64,000 bases of DNA from Lytechinus variegatus (taxonomy: Eukaryota; Echinodermata; Echinoidea; Temnopleuroida; Toxopneustidae), in contig NC_054757.1 of the NCBI RefSeq assembly GCF_018143015.1, positions 3,148,001 through 3,212,000 on the forward strand. The letters run 5' to 3'. The translations under genes were made by a program, and so were the position numbers. The notes under the pieces are model-generated. The model searched no databases, was not told the origin of the DNA, and saw only the letters and a program-made list of their open reading frames with translations. Below are positions 56,401 to 64,000 of the stretch, piece after piece. Positions within the stretch are counted from its first letter, which is position 1. Each line of letters begins with the position of its first letter.

Positions 56401-59244
56401 ATTACAATATCAGTTACACCACTTGTATTTATATATTTTTCCTTTTTGGATATATTTATATAATTTTATACTTACCGATTTAATTTTACACTTACTTTCT
56501 TCTCTTAGTTTGTTTAATGCTCTAACATACATACTTATGTCTTTTGCACATTATCAGTTGTTCTCCATTCTTTCCCTTTTTTCCCCCACTCTTATGCACC
56601 AGTTTACCAGTTTATTATGCCTTTCTTTGTTACCTGTTTGACCCACCTCTCACTAATTCTCTTGCCATTCATCTCTTCCTCACACCCTCTATCACTGTTT
56701 TGTTCCAGATCCTGTTTGATGTTGCCTGCCTCATATCTTAATCCCTCTAGGCTTGAGGTCTTTCTTTGGCCTTACTTACAGTACACTAACTTCCCTTTGT
56801 GTCTGCATACTCCTTTTCTTTCATCCCCTTCATTAACCTGATTGGTCATCTCTTCTCACTAATGCCCCTTTTGTCTCCTTGTTTCTAGCGTTGCTGTTGA
56901 ATGTCTGTGGTCTATATTATGGTTGTTCCTCTTTTAAAGGACAAGTCCACCCCAACAAAAACTTGATTTGAATAAAAAGAGAAAAATTCAACAAGCATAA
57001 TACTGAAAATTTAATCAAAATCGGTTGTAAAATAAGAAAGTTATGGCATTTTAAAGTTTCGCTTATTTTCAACAAAATAGTTATATGAACGAGCCAGTTA
57101 CATCCAAATGAGAGAGTTGATGACATCACTCACTCACTATTTCTTTTTTATTTTATTATATGAAATATTTTCATTTTCTCGTCATTGTCATGTGAAATGA
57201 AGTTTCATTTCTCCCTGAACACGTGGAATTCCTTTATTTTAACATTTTGTGTTTCAGGCAAGGAGATCCTAATCGTCAAATTCGTAAAAATTGAAATATT
57301 GTATAATTCAAACAATAAAAAACAAAAGAAATAGTGAGTGACATCATCGACTCTCTCATTTGGATGTAACCGGCTCGTTCATATAACTATTTTGTTGAAA
57401 ATAAGCGAAACTTTGAAATGTCATAACTTTCTTATTTTACATCCGATTTTGATGAAATTTTCAGCGTTGTGCTTGTCTGATTTTTCTCTATTGATTCAAA
57501 TCAACATTTTTCTGAGGTGGACTTGACCTTTAATATGTTTGTCATTTTGCCTCCGAAGAAGATTCTGCTAGGAGCGAAAGCTTAGGCCCCTTTTGACTCT
57601 CTACTTTCTCATGAAATCAGTGTTAACTGCAACTACTGGCATTACTCTTTAAGTATGTTTAGTATTATTTTCCAGTGTCTCAAGTGAGAATATTGCTGTT
57701 TTCCAAACATAAAGATAAAAACTTGAACTTCAATCTACCAAAACTATACTGGGGCTTCAAATCTTCCTTTTACGTGGTCCTCAATTGGCAAAGGATAGAA
57801 TCTTCAAATCACACTTACTTGGGCCCGCACCTGTCCATGAGATGGGTGACAAGAGCTGGTACAAGAACACGCCTCACCCTTGGCGTAGCCATCTTGCATC
57901 TTTCCATCTCTCGGATTGCTTCAGCTCCTTGGAATGCTTTACTCAAGCAGCCGTCTATATCCTAAAATGATAAAAGTTATGCAATGTGTACTTAATAATA
58001 CTGCACATATTTGGTCAGTTAACTGGCAGTTAGGGATTTATCTAGAGATCAATAATTAGTTATATAATGAATAAAGAAAATTCAAAGAAATGTTTTGGTT
58101 ACTTACATGTATTTGGAGTCTTAACCCTATCCAGCACAGGGAAGGGGGGTCAACATTTTTCGCAATCAATCTGTAACGCGATAAGATCGCGCCACAATGT
58201 TTCATGATTTTTTTTCTTCAAGTCACAACTTTTAAGACCAAATTTCAGACGCCCAGGTACACAGTTCTGAAGTTAGGTAACATTTTGTAATGCATGTCAG
58301 ATGCAAATTGCTAAAAAAAAATGTGATTTCATGTACACATCCAGTGCAAATTCTGTATATAGCCAAATTCATTACTGTTTTATTATTTTTACTTTTACTG
58401 ATTAGAAGCAATTGATTTCATGACTGAAATTGTTGGATAACATAGAACACATTTCTGGTAAGGTGATCATTATATATAATGAAACCAAGATCATCAAATT
58501 TGGTGGACTTTTATTTCATGAAGAATAATTCACAGATTGTCTGTTTGTTTTTGACATATTTTGCATTCATTATGCATTAATGCCACAGAACACTTTTAAT
58601 CACGCAACTCCGCAAAATGACAGCCCACAAGAGATCACCTATCTAACCCGGGGGGGGGGGGGGGGGGGGCGCTTCCATTGACGAGTGGATACCATGCGCG
58701 ACCATGGGGTCTCAAACATTTCAATTTTGTTTTATCATGCCCGCAAATTTGACCCTAAACACGTAGCTTTCCTAGTGAAAAAGATAACCTTTTTTCATTT
58801 TTTTTTTTTTCGACACACTAATCACGTTACATACGTACCATGCCCTGTCTTGAAAAAGACATCCTTTTACGTGTTTTTTTGGTCGCGCATGGTATCCATT
58901 CGTCGATGTAAGTGGGCCCCCCCCCCCCTGGGCTATTTAAACTCAATGAAAGTTGATGATCTTAATTGGTAATATTCAAGAACAGAAGTTCTATCCAGCT
59001 AAGTGAAAGAGATCATTGTTGTTAAGTGCTAAGTCCCGAAAAATACTAATTTACTGTATCAACGATTCTGTTTTTTTCTTTTTTTTACCAGGGGCAGAGG
59101 CACGTGTTTACATTATTATATCAATTGCCTTACAAAGATGCGCTTTCTCTTCCCTGTCTCAAGCTCCAACAGTTTCTCTCCCATCCTCTTGGTTGGCAGC
59201 CGCTCTTCATCAGCTTGGAGCTGTTTAAGCCTCACTGATTCCAC
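44115..59244 (-). CDS. SAMD3-like protein, eight visible exons (5' end missing)
   Basis: A protein family found across fish and invertebrates and often named SAMD3-like; biochemical function unknown. Eight exons (59134-59244, 57819-57961, 54068-54155, 51517-51721, 50163-50338, 48161-48320, 46320-46438, 44115-44453) join with matching phases at GT/AG sites into about 446 residues without a stop. Family hallmarks seen: a WPFLKDPNG segment, the acidic/basic WIRGNPRPSTADILQKYPRL block, LPVILIG, and the C-terminal core PFVVVIGSRINPVQTFVMVE with KAVDFCFKAMSVLDVTYQP and VWDYLQQGVYSI. The N-terminal SAM domain typical of the name is not visible; exon A begins inside a charged helix, so upstream exons must exist beyond 59244. 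The transposase-like pseudogene at 59.7-61.9 kb may lie in the next intron. No transmembrane or signal segment was seen in the eight exons. Confidence 0.85.
44490..45060. other. Intron between SAMD3-like exons H and G, unrecognised part
   Basis: AT-rich intronic DNA, no gene or repeat recognised before the tandem array. Confidence 0.4.
45061..45764. repeat. 274-bp tandem repeat, about 2.6 copies
   Basis: TAGTGTTTAAATGGACAAAT starts at 45061, 45335 and 45609, so the period is exactly 274. Copies differ by only a few bases (for example AACTTAAG/AACTTACG). The unit carries GTGTAAAGACAGTAAGTC and GGAATCATGGGGCTCAGG. It lies in an intron of the SAMD3-like gene and has no coding content. Confidence 0.92.
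45765..46319. other. Intron sequence, nothing recognised
   Basis: AT-rich, non-coding, no family assigned. Confidence 0.35.
46320..46438 (-). CDS. SAMD3-like exon G
   Basis: Acceptor TATATACAG, donor GTAAGG. Encodes NLAFSTLPVILIGRTQGKRG and CSVLQSLESFINLQP. Confidence 0.86.
47054..47329. mobile_element. Short fold-back retroelement-like unit with 25-bp direct flanks
   Basis: AATGTGAAACAACTTTGCAT and five more bases are repeated exactly at 47054-47078 and 47305-47329, like a target duplication. Between them are 32 bp, a 38-bp arm (47111-47148) and its perfect inverted copy (47270-47307). The core has TATATAACCC (47181) and a hammerhead-like motif. The layout recalls Penelope-like or retrozyme remains; no protein is encoded. 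Confidence 0.6.
47218..47251 (+). ncRNA. Hammerhead-ribozyme-like core
   Basis: CTGACGA (47218), a stem GTCT/AGAC (47226-47229 with 47240-47243), then GAAA (47244) and GTC (47249-47251), the order of hammerhead conserved boxes. Against it: one extra A before the stem, helix III would have only two pairs with no loop, and helix I pairs only two bases. It might act only as a dimer, or be inactive. Confidence 0.4.
47362..47676. mobile_element. MITE, GGCCCGTATTCTGAA ends
   Basis: GGCCCGTATTCTGAACTTGG at the left; the right end in reverse complement is GGCTCGTATTCTGAAGTCGG. About 315 bp, AT-rich inside, no coding. Lies directly next to the fold-back unit. Confidence 0.8.
47690..48160. other. Intron sequence, nothing recognised
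   Basis: No coding or repeat signal identified between the MITE and exon F. Confidence 0.35.
48161..48320 (-). CDS. SAMD3-like exon F
   Basis: Acceptor CATTTTTAG, donor GTAAGT. Encodes IDQDFELTIEDAAPGALFK and KLCGQILEFAEKVHPGYRK, matching the segment after the YPRLLD motif in relatives. Confidence 0.87.
48430..49502. repeat. Repeat family A, longest copy
   Basis: Starts ACAAGTAGAATGCCTCTGG and GTCTCACCTGCATCACGG and ends CTCTGCTATGCAGGTGAGAC. DR1-like sites at 48626, 48942 and 49104. Same subunit order as 4521-5410, with two more subunits near the 3' end, as in the 26-kb copy. Confidence 0.8.
49510..50162. other. Intron sequence, nothing recognised
   Basis: Non-coding intronic DNA. A short inverted pair GGCAGCCATTTTGAAAT / ATTTTGAAATAGAAAATGGCTGCC lies at about 49857-49887. 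No gene found. Confidence 0.35.
50163..50338 (-). CDS. SAMD3-like exon E
   Basis: Acceptor TGTTGCAG, donor GTAAAA (weaker than the others). An acidic start (EEEHEED), then MRRTAVRRYEWIRGNPRPS and the characteristic ILQKYPRLLDAG. Confidence 0.88.
50930..51440. mobile_element. piggyBac-like MITE fragment
   Basis: CGCTCGCTGACTTTTTACTT, AAGTCTCGCACAACTTTTGAG and AATTAGCATAAT occur in the same order as in 52155-53054, but both termini are lost. Confidence 0.65.
51517..51721 (-). CDS. SAMD3-like exon D
   Basis: Acceptor TAAAACAG, donor GTTAGT (phase 1). Encodes ELWYIKGSKHGPATGYLESR and a basic region (RKDMLNTIT). Confidence 0.85.
51985..52098 (-). repeat. tRNA-derived SINE head
   Basis: On minus: GTGGTCCAGTGGTTAGAGC, then TTGGACTCGTAATCGCAAG (an anticodon-like loop) and GTGAGTTCGAATCCTAAC (B box). 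It could be mistaken for a tRNA gene, but the acceptor stem does not close and the sequence continues as a SINE body (TGCCATTGTCTCCAC). Confidence 0.7.
52155..53054. mobile_element. piggyBac-like MITE, TTAA target
   Basis: TTAA at 52151-52154 and 53055-53058. Inner ends CCCTAAAAAGACTGGGGGG and, in reverse complement, CCCTAAATAGACTGGG. Just inside, GGCTGATTCAGCCCCC is mirrored by GGGGGCTGAAATAGCCCCC. TTAA and CCC ends are typical of piggyBac. 900 bp, no transposase. Confidence 0.85.
52621..52790. mobile_element. Small MITE nested in the piggyBac-like MITE
   Basis: GGGGAGCGTTTCATGAAAGG at the left, TTGATGAAACGCCCCCC at the right. Inner inverted words GACTTGTC/GACAAGTC and GTTGTCAGATCTGACAAC. 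About 170 bp. Confidence 0.75.
53122..53707. mobile_element. MITE family B, complete copy
   Basis: TTAAAGGTCAAGTCCACCCC at the left, GGGGTGGACTTGTCCTTTAA at the right. Symmetrical halves as in 22597-23149, 586 bp. Confidence 0.88.
54068..54155 (-). CDS. SAMD3-like exon C
   Basis: Acceptor TTATTGCAG, donor GTAAGT. Completes an Asn codon, then SVCAKEALARELTERWPFL and KDPNGITGH, the family's short central block. Confidence 0.85.
54249..54569. mobile_element. MITE with about 65-bp inverted ends
   Basis: CACTGCACACCTTACGACCC and CCGACTGGCTTGCGACTGG at the left are mirrored at the right (GGGTCGTAATGTGTGCAGTG, CAGTCGCAAGCCAGTCG). 320 bp; GC-richer than its surroundings. It lies just upstream of exon C's acceptor in the intron. 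Confidence 0.85.
54627..54960 (+). repeat. Three copies of a GTTAGTTACGTTACA motif
   Basis: GATTAGTTACGCTACA at 54635, and ATGGTTAGTTACGTTACA at 54808 and 54943. Spacing is about 173 and 135 bp. Same strand, same sequence style as the 15-bp motif element at 9.2-10.5 kb. Element boundaries not found. Confidence 0.6.
55243..55692. mobile_element. MITE family D, complete copy
   Basis: TTAAAGGCAAAGTTCACCCTGACATC at about 55242 is mirrored by GATATCAGGGTAAACTTG at the right. Halves are symmetrical (AAATTTGTGAAGTCACTTGC / GCATGTGACGTCACAAATTT). No coding. Confidence 0.75.
55700..56189. other. Intron sequence, nothing recognised
   Basis: AT-rich, no coding signal; no repeat identified. Confidence 0.35.
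56190..56890 (+). repeat. C/T-rich tract
   Basis: About 700 bp dominated by T and C (CTTTCT, TTCCCT, CTCTT words) on the plus strand. The open frames in it are artefacts of the bias. It is followed directly by a family B MITE. It may be low-complexity repeat DNA in an intron. Confidence 0.6.
56934..57533. mobile_element. MITE family B, complete copy
   Basis: TTAAAGGACAAGTCCACCCC at the left, GAGGTGGACTTGACCTTTAA at the right, flanking TTAA. The subtype carries GAACGAGCCAGTTACATCC, shared with 63242-63838. Confidence 0.88.
57545..57592 (+). repeat. Retroelement-tail-like hairpin motif
   Basis: CTCCGAAGAAGATTCTGCTA then GGAGCGAAAGCTTAGGCC: a CTCC/GGAG stem around a loop followed by CGAAAGC. 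The form recalls the CTGACGAAG...GAAAC unit at 47218. Identity unknown. Confidence 0.35.
57819..57961 (-). CDS. SAMD3-like exon B
   Basis: Acceptor TCATTTTAG, donor GTAAGT after two bases of a codon. Encodes DIDGCLSKAFQGAEAIREME and RRVLVPALVTHLMDRCGP. Confidence 0.85.
58125..58647. mobile_element. piggyBac-like MITE fragment
   Basis: TTAACCCTATCCAGCACAGG and ATTTTTCGCAATCAATCTG at the left match the 52155-53054 family loosely. AAGTCACAACTTTTAAGACC and CCCAGGTACACAGTTC follow in order. The right end is not clear. Confidence 0.55.
58648..58931. mobile_element. MITE with G-run/C-run ends
   Basis: A G-run (58650-58669), then CGCTTCCATTGACGAGTGGA and TACCATGCGCGACCATG. Mirrored at the right by GGTCGCGCATGGTATCCA, TTCGTCGATGTAAGTGGG and a C-run ending 58928. 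About 284 bp. Confidence 0.8.
59134..59244 (-). CDS. SAMD3-like exon A (first visible)
   Basis: Acceptor CCCTTTTAG, donor GTAAGG, phases 0/0. 37 codons of charged helix (VRLKQLQADEERLPTKRMGE, KRKRIF). Confidence 0.75.
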
Positions 59245-59249
59245 CTAAA

Positions 59250-59755
59250 AGGGAAAAAAAAACATATATACAGATTCCCTTATATTACTGTATATCAATG
59301 CCCCTAACAGCAAATTTTCAAATTGTTCCTGAGTTTGATTGAAAGTAATCGCCTTACATACATGCGTATGTACTATGTACCATTTTCATAATTATGATAC
59401 AATCAATGAATGACCAAGTTACATTCAGACCCATGCATGACTAATATTGATGCCTATTTCTAAGTAAAATCTGACCAAAATAAATGAAAGACTAACTTAA
59501 TGGAAACATGATCAGTTTTCTATCAAATTTTAAAAGAACAGAAATTTTTTTATACTATTTGATCCCTTTGAACATTTCCCGATGCATGTCATTTCTTGTA
59601 ATACTGCTCCCAGCTTAACCAAAAAAGTTCATTTCTATTGAATGCAAAGTCTTTATAATACAGTTTAAACCACAACTAATCATAGTCATACATTCTGGGA
59701 ACTTACATTCTTCAACTGAACAGTAGTACATTAACTTGTTAGTGATCAGAAACAG
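59250..59755. other. Intron or intergenic, nothing recognised
   Basis: AT-rich DNA between the first visible SAMD3-like exon and the transposase-like pseudogene; no coding signal. Confidence 0.35.
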
Positions 59756-61866
59756 TCACACAAGCTGATAACGTAAAGAAATGTAGCTCTTCAGATCATC
59801 CTTATTGTATGATTTCACCACATGCACTTGTCTGAAGTCTCCCAATTCGTCAAAATGTTTCATGATTGGCCCAACACTAAGAGTTGTGTCCACTGCATAG
59901 CTATGATAATGATTGTGAAAATGCAGAGTTGTCCAAGGTGTGATGATCAAGTTGATAGCAGATTTTGCCAGGACGATATGCTGAACTTCTCCAAATGAAG
60001 GAAGTTCTTCATCCCATGCAACAATGACTGCTGAAGAAGGTTTGATTCTGTATCCATTCACCTCCACTGAAGCAGCTAGTGCAATGACTGAATCTATAGG
60101 ATATCTTAGTAGTGTGCAAATATCTTCTGCACTGTCAAGGCTTGATGCTTGGATTGATTCTTGACCAAAGACCTCAGTTCCTCTAAATGTCACATTCTGC
60201 TTCAACAAAAAAGAAGAACTCTGACCTATTTGATGCTTTTTAGCCACAGACTTTGCAGCATTACGTAGTTTGAAGAGGTCCTTGCATAATTCTTCAGAGG
60301 TTTATGCTTTCCCTCAAACCTTATTGAGGAGTATGGTTGAAGAGGACCTAGGAGTCTTATTGCTTGTGGGTAGTGCACCATATGGTGCTGCTTGGGTGTG
60401 AGTGTAGTATCAGGAAACAGTTCTTTTATCAGATGGTGATGTTCTCTGATTTGAGCTTGCAACCTGTATGTTCCTTCTTTGCTAATGCTGGGGGCAGCTA
60501 TTGCTTTATAAATGTCTTACAGCAGCAACAGTAATTCCCACACATCACATTCCTCATCTTCATCCACAACATCTCCGACCATCAAGGGAAGATAGGTAAA
60601 CAGACAGAGCATTTGCGAAGCTGTTTGACCACTTGGGCCTCTTGGGTTTGCCAAGACAGTTTCTGATATGGCACTGGGAGCATTTTGCTTGTCTACAAAC
60701 CCGTAACTGAAAGCAGAAATCCGGCTGTTGAGTTCAAGTATTGTGATTCGTTCTTCATCAATTAGATGGTTTAGTATCATCTTTACCTCCATTGGAATGA
60801 CACCCTCCAAAAAGTCGAGCATTATATCTTGCACAAAATTTAGTACTGCATGGTAGCAGCTCACTTCATTAAAAAAACAGTCTCTTGAATTCCTGTTCTT
60901 GAGAGGTTTGATTCTTCAAGATCTTAAACAAAATTCTCTTCAGTTCTGAGCAAATTGTTATTTTCTTCTTCCTGTTCCTTGCAAGTTGCCCTAGGAGCCT
61001 TGCATGTTCGGCATGGGTAATTTGCAGTGAAGCCACAAGCAAATCCCAGGAGCTGGTGAATACCTAAATTGTCTCCACAGATTTGAAACAGCTTTGGCTT
61101 CACTTGCCCTTCAAACTCTCCAGGAGAACAAATGTAGATGCCATCTTGGTACAACTTCTCTAAGTCATGAACCAGCACTTGGAGTACAGAATCAACACCA
61201 TACTAAGACACAAGTTGGGTTCCTGCCAGAGCCACAGGTAAAATGTGATCTAAACTACTACGAAGCTTGCTTGGAATATTGAGGAACTGCATGTAGAAGA
61301 CACTCAGTTTATGTTTACCTCTTCTAGATCCAAGTGGGTTCCCGGGTTCAAATTCATCATTGTAGAACAGGATAGGAAATTCAAGTGCTTGTCCTGCAGT
61401 TTCCGAACCTTTGGAATTACGAACCTTCGGAAATAAGAACCTTCGGAATAACGAACCTTCACAATATCCGAACCTACGGAATAACGAAGCTTCAGAATTA
61501 CGAATGTACATGTATGCGGTTCTATAGAGGGCATATGTGGAGTTACAAAGTACACAAACAATTTTGTCAGACGCATTCATGTGAATGTTGTGAACGTAAC
61601 GATGGTGTGCAAAGAGGCTTTGCAGTCCCCCAAATTTCTTATAACATTTAAAGCAAGGAAATGTATTCAAACTCACAGCTTCGCCTTCAACTTCCTCGCC
61701 TTCAACGTCCTGGTCTTCAACTTCTTCTCCTTTTCTGGGAACAAGTCCATCAATATATCTCTTATATTCCTCTTGGAACCTCATACTTGTCCTAACTTTT
61801 GGAATAAGATTTTTGATTGCCTTACTGGTGAGGAGATTGAAACTATCAAGATCACTGTCATTGTCT
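59756..61866 (-). pseudogene. Zinc-finger transposase-like gene, disabled
   Basis: Opens at acceptor TTATTTACAG (61867), so an upstream exon probably existed. Visible order: an acidic region, a C2H2-type finger (CFKCYKKFGGLQSLFAHHR, H), SVFYMQFLNIPSKLRS, a region with CGDNLGIHQLLGFACGF and CRTCKAPRATC, DIMLDFLEGVIPMEVKMIL, KQHHMVHYPQAIRLLGPL, RFEGKHKPLKNYA, and an intact last 163-residue frame (59756-60247). This set resembles a group of invertebrate transposon proteins with C2H2 fingers; the superfamily is not certain. Damage: an in-frame TAG at 61203-61205, a stop at 60924 with a frameshift after it, a TAA at 60517-60519, a frameshift near 60285, and a short repeat replacing coding sequence at 61400-61510. 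It lies upstream of SAMD3-like exon A on the same strand, perhaps in its intron. Confidence 0.75.
61398..61510. repeat. GAACCTTCGGAATAAC short repeat inside the pseudogene
   Basis: Six or so diverged copies of a 16-18-bp unit (GAACCTTTGGAATTAC, GAACCTTCGGAAATAAG, GAACCTTCGGAATAAC, GAACCTACGGAATAAC, GAAGCTTCAGAATTAC). It interrupts the frame after the zinc finger; in translation it adds SLFRRF-like repeats. Confidence 0.8.
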
Positions 61867-62036
61867 GTAAATAAATGGGATGAAATAAAATACCAATTAC
61901 AACTTTGACATTAAAAAATACAAAAATGGCAAAATAATTCAGATGATAAAAGTGACGAGCTGTAAAAGTCAATGATTTTTTTAAGTAGATGTAGCTTACA
62001 ATAATACATATTGCAAAGGAAAGTAATGCACATGCC

Positions 62037-63235
62037 TTAAAGGGCAAGTCCACCTGACAGAAAGTTGATTTTAATAATAGGAGTGGGCTATAAATGGGTG
62101 ATATTTGGTTTTAAGGTGGCAACAGTTTTTTTTTTATAAATTTTACATTTTCTCAACACGAAATGACAATATTTCTTATCTTGTGTCTGAGAAAAAAGTC
62201 CAAAATTCAAAATGGCCACAAATTTCCCCCCAAATCACAGTTTTGCCCACAACTTCTTTATTTGGGAGTCTTTTTATCTGGTTTTGGTGTCTATTCACAT
62301 GTTTTTCAGGGCAGGCAATTTGTTTTTCCTAAAATAAGTACTTTTAAACCATTCTTTGTAGAGCTAGAAGGTGATATTACCTAAATTTACCAATTTTTAG
62401 AGTCTTTTTTTCAGCCACAAAAAGTAGGGTTTCATCGTCTTGTCGTTCTTGGATGTTAGATGATACTATTTGACCAGTAGCTAGCGGCTTTCATATAGCT
62501 TGCTTTTATTCCTCCAAATTGGAGTTTATGGATATTTGTGAAATGTATCTTAAAAAATAAAATGTCATTTATCCATAGGGGTTTTATGTACATGTACACT
62601 GCATCCACGCATTGGCCAATATAACAAGGCCTGTATATAAAGTATAGTGTCCATGGAAGTTACCGTTGGCTGGCAAAATTACTAGAATGGCAATTTTTAT
62701 GGAATGGGGCCCAGAATAGTTACTGTCAGTTTAAATGCCATAATGTAGGGTGGACTATAATCCATTCTACGGTACCTCACTCCTCTGACCGCTGAATTAT
62801 TTGACAAAACATGTACATGTATTTGATTTCTGAGACAAAACATATCTTCATTTTCTGAGGCATCTAATTCTAAACCTTAGAGCTCATTTTTATGACATTA
62901 TTGTTTATATTCACACCTTGTTATAAGTCACGGAGAGGAAAAAACCCACCAAATAAAGAAGTTGTGGCCAAAAATATGATTTGGGGGAAATTGGCGGCCA
63001 TTTTGGATTTTGGTAGGGCACACTTTTTTTCTTTCACCCGAGACAAAAAATAATGTCATTTCATGTTGAGATGCATTACAAAGAATAAAAAAAAAGACTG
63101 TTGCCATATCAAAATGACAAAAAAGTATTTTTGACCATGTATAGCCCACTCCTATTAATAAAAAGAGAATAATCAAACAAGCAACACTAAAATTTTTTAT
63201 CAAAATCGAATAGTTATATGTACATGTACATGTAT
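62037..63235. mobile_element. MITE family B, interrupted and truncated
   Basis: TTAAAGGGCAAGTCCACC at 62037 to 62077, then resumes at 63155 (TTAATAAAAAGAGAATAATC, ATTTTTTATCAAAATCG) and fades by 63235. The middle is the TAGGAGTGGG element. Confidence 0.75.
62078..63154. mobile_element. TAGGAGTGGGCTATA element, complete copy with 7-bp target duplication
   Basis: TAGGAGTGGGCTATAAATGG at the left; the right end in reverse complement is TAGGAGTGGGCTATACATGG. TTAATAA is duplicated at 62071-62077 and 63155-63161. 1077 bp, long inverted flanks (GGTGGCAACAG, CTCAACACGAAATGAC / TCATTTCATGTTGAGATG), no transposase. The related copies are at 28535 and 42960. Confidence 0.88.
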
Positions 63236-63241
63236 GACACC

Positions 63242-63838
63242 TTGAAGGTCAAGTCCACCTCAGAAAAGTGTTGATTTGAATCAATAGAGAAAAATCAGAC
63301 AAGAACAGTGCTGAAAATTTCATCAAAATCGGATGTAAAATAAGAAAGTTATGACATTTCAAAGTTTCGCTTATTATTAACAAAAGAGTTATATGAACGA
63401 GCCAGTTACATCCAAATGAGTGAGTCGATGACGTCACTCACTCACTACTTCTTTTGTTTTTATTGTTTGAAGAATACATTTCAATTTTTACGAATTTGAT
63501 GATTAGGACCTCCTTGCCTGAAACACAGAATGTTAAAATAATGGAATTCCACGTGTTCAGGGAGGAATGAAACTGCATTTCACATGACAATGACAAGATA
63601 ATCAAAATATTTCATATAATAAAATACAAAAGAAATAGTGAGTGATGTCATCAATTCCCTCATTTGCATACCGACCAATATGTGCATATCACTGTTTTGT
63701 GAAATGAAGCGAAACTTTAAAATGTCATAACTTTCTTATTTTACATCTGATTTTGATGAAATTTTCAGTTTTATGCTTGTTGAATTTTTCTCTTTTTATT
63801 CAAATCAAGTTTTTATTGGGGTGGACTTGTCCTTTAAA
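63242..63838. mobile_element. MITE family B, complete copy
   Basis: GAAGGTCAAGTCCACCTCAG at the left, GGGGTGGACTTGTCCTTTAA at the right. Shares GAACGAGCCAGTTACATCC with 56934-57533. Confidence 0.87.
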
Positions 63839-64000
63839 GTTTTGCTTAATTTCGCAAAACGTGCAAATCCTGGTTGATATGAAAATGAGGAAACCATTGA
63901 CATCACCTACTATTTCTTTTTTAATTCATTAAATATGAAATATAAGATATTTTAATTTTCTCCTCTCATGTCATGTGAAAAAGTTTTAATCCTCCCTGAA
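63839..64000. mobile_element. MITE family B fragment at the window edge
   Basis: AGTTTTGCTTAATTTCGCAAAAC and AATCCTCCCTGAA are internal family B words; the left terminus is missing and the copy runs off the window. Confidence 0.7.

Overview
The window is animal nuclear DNA: AT-rich, intron-rich and packed with interspersed repeats. The SINE types (tRNA-derived head, 3' tail with GCGCTTTATA-like runs and (ATT)n), the many symmetrical MITEs with TTAA or TA target sites, and the gene structures suggest a marine invertebrate deuterostome, most likely a sea urchin. That assignment is an inference from pattern recognition, not a database match.

Two host genes can be assembled exon by exon, both on the minus strand. 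The first (2,053-16,350) is a complete seven-exon gene for the ER chaperone of LDL-receptor-family proteins, RAP/LRPAP1: 355 residues with a signal peptide, three homologous helical domains and a C-terminal NEEL retrieval signal. The second (44,115-59,244) is a SAMD3-like gene of unknown function. Eight exons with matching phases are visible; its 5' exons are not. A third host-like gene (23,759-25,446, minus) is the large last exon of a C2H2 zinc-finger protein. It carries a recent nine-unit array of 35-residue modules, in which six units have lost a zinc-binding cysteine.

Most of the rest is mobile DNA. 1-16.4 kb: the LRPAP1 introns hold a Tc1-like 1-kb element, a hAT-like 2.8-kb element next to exon 6, a 1.4-kb element carrying eight copies of a 15-bp motif, SINEs and a DR1-rich repeat. 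16.4-23.2 kb: a LINE fragment, nested MITEs and a SINE split by another repeat. 25.5-34 kb: nested hAT and Tc1-like elements, a 70-bp-arm palindromic MITE and a GC-motif repeat. 34.2-36.4 kb: a broken hAT transposase gene. 36.8-39.6 kb: a decayed BEL/Pao pol region. 40.6-42.5 kb: LINE remains. 44-59 kb: the SAMD3-like introns hold a 274-bp tandem array, a fold-back unit with a hammerhead-like motif, a piggyBac-like MITE and others. 59.7-61.9 kb: a disabled zinc-finger transposase-like gene, followed by more nested MITEs to the end.

The host genes show no functional link to each other. No CRISPR array, operon or bacterial feature is present. The best candidates for something undescribed are the 15-bp motif element (9.17-10.54 kb), the degenerate zinc-finger array, and the short fold-back unit with a hammerhead-like core (47.05-47.33 kb).
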